This document shows positions 62,440 to 64,000 of a stretch of DNA of 64,000 bases, piece by piece; the stretch's first letter is position 1; each line of letters starts with the position of its first letter. The DNA comes from Pontixanthobacter rizhaonensis (lineage in GTDB: Bacteria; Pseudomonadota; Alphaproteobacteria; Sphingomonadales; Sphingomonadaceae): the NCBI RefSeq assembly GCF_012972675.1, contig NZ_JABCRE010000004.1:1-64000 (forward strand), read 5' to 3'. The position numbers and the translations under genes were made by a program. Under the pieces are notes generated by a model. It saw nothing but the letters and a program-made list of their open reading frames with translations. It was not told the DNA's origin and did not search any database.

Positions 62440-63545
62440 CAATATACCACCACGCTACGGATACTTTCACCGGCGTGCATCAGGTCGAAGCCCTTATTGA
62501 TCTCTTCCAAGGTTAGAGTGTGCGTGATCATCGGGTCGATCTGGATTTTGCCGTTCATGTACCAATCGACAATCTTGGGCACATCGGTGCGACCTTTTGC
62601 GCCGCCAAAGGCCGTACCGCGCCAATTACGGCCGGTGACAAGCTGGAAAGGGCGGGTTTCGATGGTTTTGCCGGCCTCTGCCACGCCAATGATGATGCTG
62701 GTGCCCCAGCCTTTGTGGCAGCTTTCCAATGCTTGCCGCATAACTTCGGTATTACCGGTACAATCGAACGTATAATCCGCCCCGCCATCGAGCATATTCA
62801 CCAGCGTTTCGACCACATCGCCGACATTGCGCGGGTTCACAAAATCGGTCATCCCGAATTTGCGGCCCCATTCCTCTCGGTCGGGATTGATATCGACACC
62901 CACGATCCGGTTGGCTCCGGCCATTTTTGCCCCCTGCAGAACATTGAGGCCAATCCCGCCCAATCCGAAGACTACGATATTATCGCCCGGCTTTACGTCA
63001 GCCGTATTGATCACTGCGCCCACGCCGGTGGTGACCCCGCAACCGACATAACAACTGGTCTTAAACGGGGCATCTTCACGGATTTTCGCCACTGCTATCT
63101 CAGGCAGAACGGTAAAGTTGGAGAAGGTCGAGCAACCCATATAATGGTAGATCGTTTCCCCCTTATAGGAAAAGCGGCTGGTGCCGTCCGGCATCAATCC
63201 TTTGCCCTGCGTTTCGCGAATGGCGGAGCACAGGTTGGTCTTCCCGCTCAGGCACATCTTACACTGGCGGCATTCCGGTGTGTAAAGAGGGATCACGTGA
63301 TCGTCCTGCGTCACAGAGGTGACGCCCGGACCAACCGCCCGGACAATCCCAGCGCCCTCATGACCCAGTACGGACGGGAACAATCCTTCCGAATCCAAGC
63401 CATCCAGTGTGTAGGCATCGGTATGGCAAATCCCCGTTGCCATAATCTCGACCAGCACTTCGCCGTCTTTTGGACCTTCCAGATCAAGCTCGACAATCTC
63501 AAGCGGTTTCTTGGCTTCAAAAGCGACGGCAGCTCTAGTTTTCAT
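62439..63545 (-). CDS. frmA: S-(hydroxymethyl)glutathione dehydrogenase / class III alcohol dehydrogenase
   Basis: The 368-residue zinc enzyme shows [34 protein letters not shown], the structural zinc cysteines in [17 protein letters not shown], class III-specific [16 protein letters not shown] and the NAD fold [20 protein letters not shown]. It oxidises the formaldehyde-glutathione adduct to S-formylglutathione. Downstream are a coupled cupin and two VOC proteins; upstream an aldehyde dehydrogenase. No S-formylglutathione hydrolase is inside the window. Confidence 0.95.
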   Translation of the reverse strand: MKTRAAVAFEAKKPLEIVELDLEGPKDGEVLVEIMATGICHTDAYTLDGLDSEGLFPSVLGHEGAGIVRAVGPGVTSVTQDDHVIPLYTPECRQCKMCLSGKTNLCSAIRETQGKGLMPDGTSRFSYKGETIYHYMGCSTFSNFTVLPEIAVAKIREDAPFKTSCYVGCGVTTGVGAVINTADVKPGDNIVVFGLGGIGLNVLQGAKMAGANRIVGVDINPDREEWGRKFGMTDFVNPRNVGDVVETLVNMLDGGADYTFDCTGNTEVMRQALESCHKGWGTSIIIGVAEAGKTIETRPFQLVTGRNWRGTAFGGAKGRTDVPKIVDWYMNGKIQIDPMITHTLTLEEINKGFDLMHAGESIRSVVVY

Positions 63546-63613
63546 ACGAGGCCTTTATTTACGGGGTTCGGTGACAAGCGTTCAGTTGCTTTTCGAGACT
63601 GCAGATGATTCCG

Positions 63614-64000
63614 TCAACCGACGTGAACCGATTTTGCGACCATGCAAGCCATCACGCCCTCATGGCCATCTTCATGCCCATGGCCTGACCATTTTACCCC
63701 GCCAAAGGGCATATCGACCGCGCTGACACCGCCCGCATTGATCGCAATCATGCCGGCTTCAATCTGCTGGGTCAGCCGTTCTTGCCGGACGGGGTCGTTC
63801 GACCAGGCATAGGCTGCCAGACCGTATGGCAAGCGGTTCGCTTCTGCGAGCATTTCTTCCTCACCGGCATAGCGGTTGATAATAGCGACAGGACCGAAGG
63901 GTTCTTCATTCATGATTTCCGCATTGTCGGGAACCTGCGACAAGACAGTCGGAGCATAGAAATACCCTTGATTGCCAATCCGTTCCCCGCCCGTATCGAG
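63614..64000 (-). CDS. Aldehyde dehydrogenase, C-terminal part (cut by window edge)
   Basis: The frame is open to the right edge; about 128 C-terminal residues are visible. They carry FYAPTVL, NEEPFGPVAIINRY, LPYGLAAYAWSND and the end INAGGVSAVDMPFGGVKWSG, typical of NAD(P)-dependent aldehyde dehydrogenases, most like the succinate-semialdehyde group. The catalytic Cys and Glu lie outside the window. Same strand as frmA, 68 bases upstream of it. Confidence 0.9.
   Translation of the reverse strand, partial: LDTGGERIGNQGYFYAPTVLSQVPDNAEIMNEEPFGPVAIINRYAGEEEMLAEANRLPYGLAAYAWSNDPVRQERLTQQIEAGMIAINAGGVSAVDMPFGGVKWSGHGHEDGHEGVMACMVAKSVHVG

Noticed and set aside
1-64000. CRISPR array, rRNA genes, replication origin, prophage
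   Set aside because: No regularly spaced repeat series, rRNA-like segment, DnaA-box cluster or phage structural gene was seen.

Overview
The window looks like chromosome of an alphaproteobacterium of the Sphingomonadales, most likely an Erythrobacteraceae member. The basis is the familiar order of its housekeeping blocks (imuA-imuB-dnaE2; metW/metX diverging from hisC-tyrA; plsC-ydcF-ftsX-ftsE), an SPFH/NfeD pair, an NDUFA9-like gene and moderately GC-rich codon use. This is inference; no rRNA or marker gene is present.

Region by region: 1-8.2 kb holds a gene 3' end, a broken lipase-like fragment, a lipoprotein quinohemoprotein alcohol dehydrogenase, enoyl-CoA hydratase, dienelactone hydrolase, an SDR, SPFH-NfeD and an NDUFA9-like protein. 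At 8.26 kb lies tRNA-Leu(CAG). Its last 16 bases are repeated at 16.88 kb, bounding an 8.5 kb island without integrase that carries higBA, two convergent GH106 (alpha-L-rhamnosidase family) genes and an internally deleted IS3-type remnant. After the island come an FAD monooxygenase and, on the minus strand, a five-gene iron/heme uptake operon (TonB receptor, DUF6607 protein, binding protein, permease, ATPase) behind a Fur-box-like promoter.

From 25.3 to 29 kb there is a compact three-gene unit: TIR-membrane-TPR protein, a unique beta-rich protein, and a TPR protein with a Rossmann/SLOG-like domain. It resembles predicted nucleotide-signal conflict systems. It is followed by a Crp/Fnr regulator, a TauD/TfdA dioxygenase and a minus-strand operon FKBP-trhO-GST-GH31-AKR. 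The GH31 enzyme carries the complete KERWY residue set of sulfoquinovosidases, so this stretch may be a sulfoquinovose-degrading locus.

From 35.7 to 40 kb is an acetate module (acs, ActP-type symporter, DUF4212 subunit). At 40-45 kb are a DUF1295 protein, a tandem HxlR regulator, a thiolase and a carotenoid oxygenase. At 45-50.6 kb is the SOS mutagenesis cassette imuA-imuB-dnaE2 with a perfect alphaproteobacterial LexA box touching the imuA start. From 50.7 kb follow an acyl-CoA-dehydrogenase-like flavoprotein, yaaA, metW-metX, hisC-tyrA, plsC, ydcF, ftsEX, a zinc-ribbon protein and tRNA-Leu(GAG). The window ends with a minus-strand formaldehyde/aldehyde cluster (two VOC proteins, cupin, frmA, aldehyde dehydrogenase cut by the window edge).

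All functional calls come from reading sequence and motifs by eye; no database search was run.
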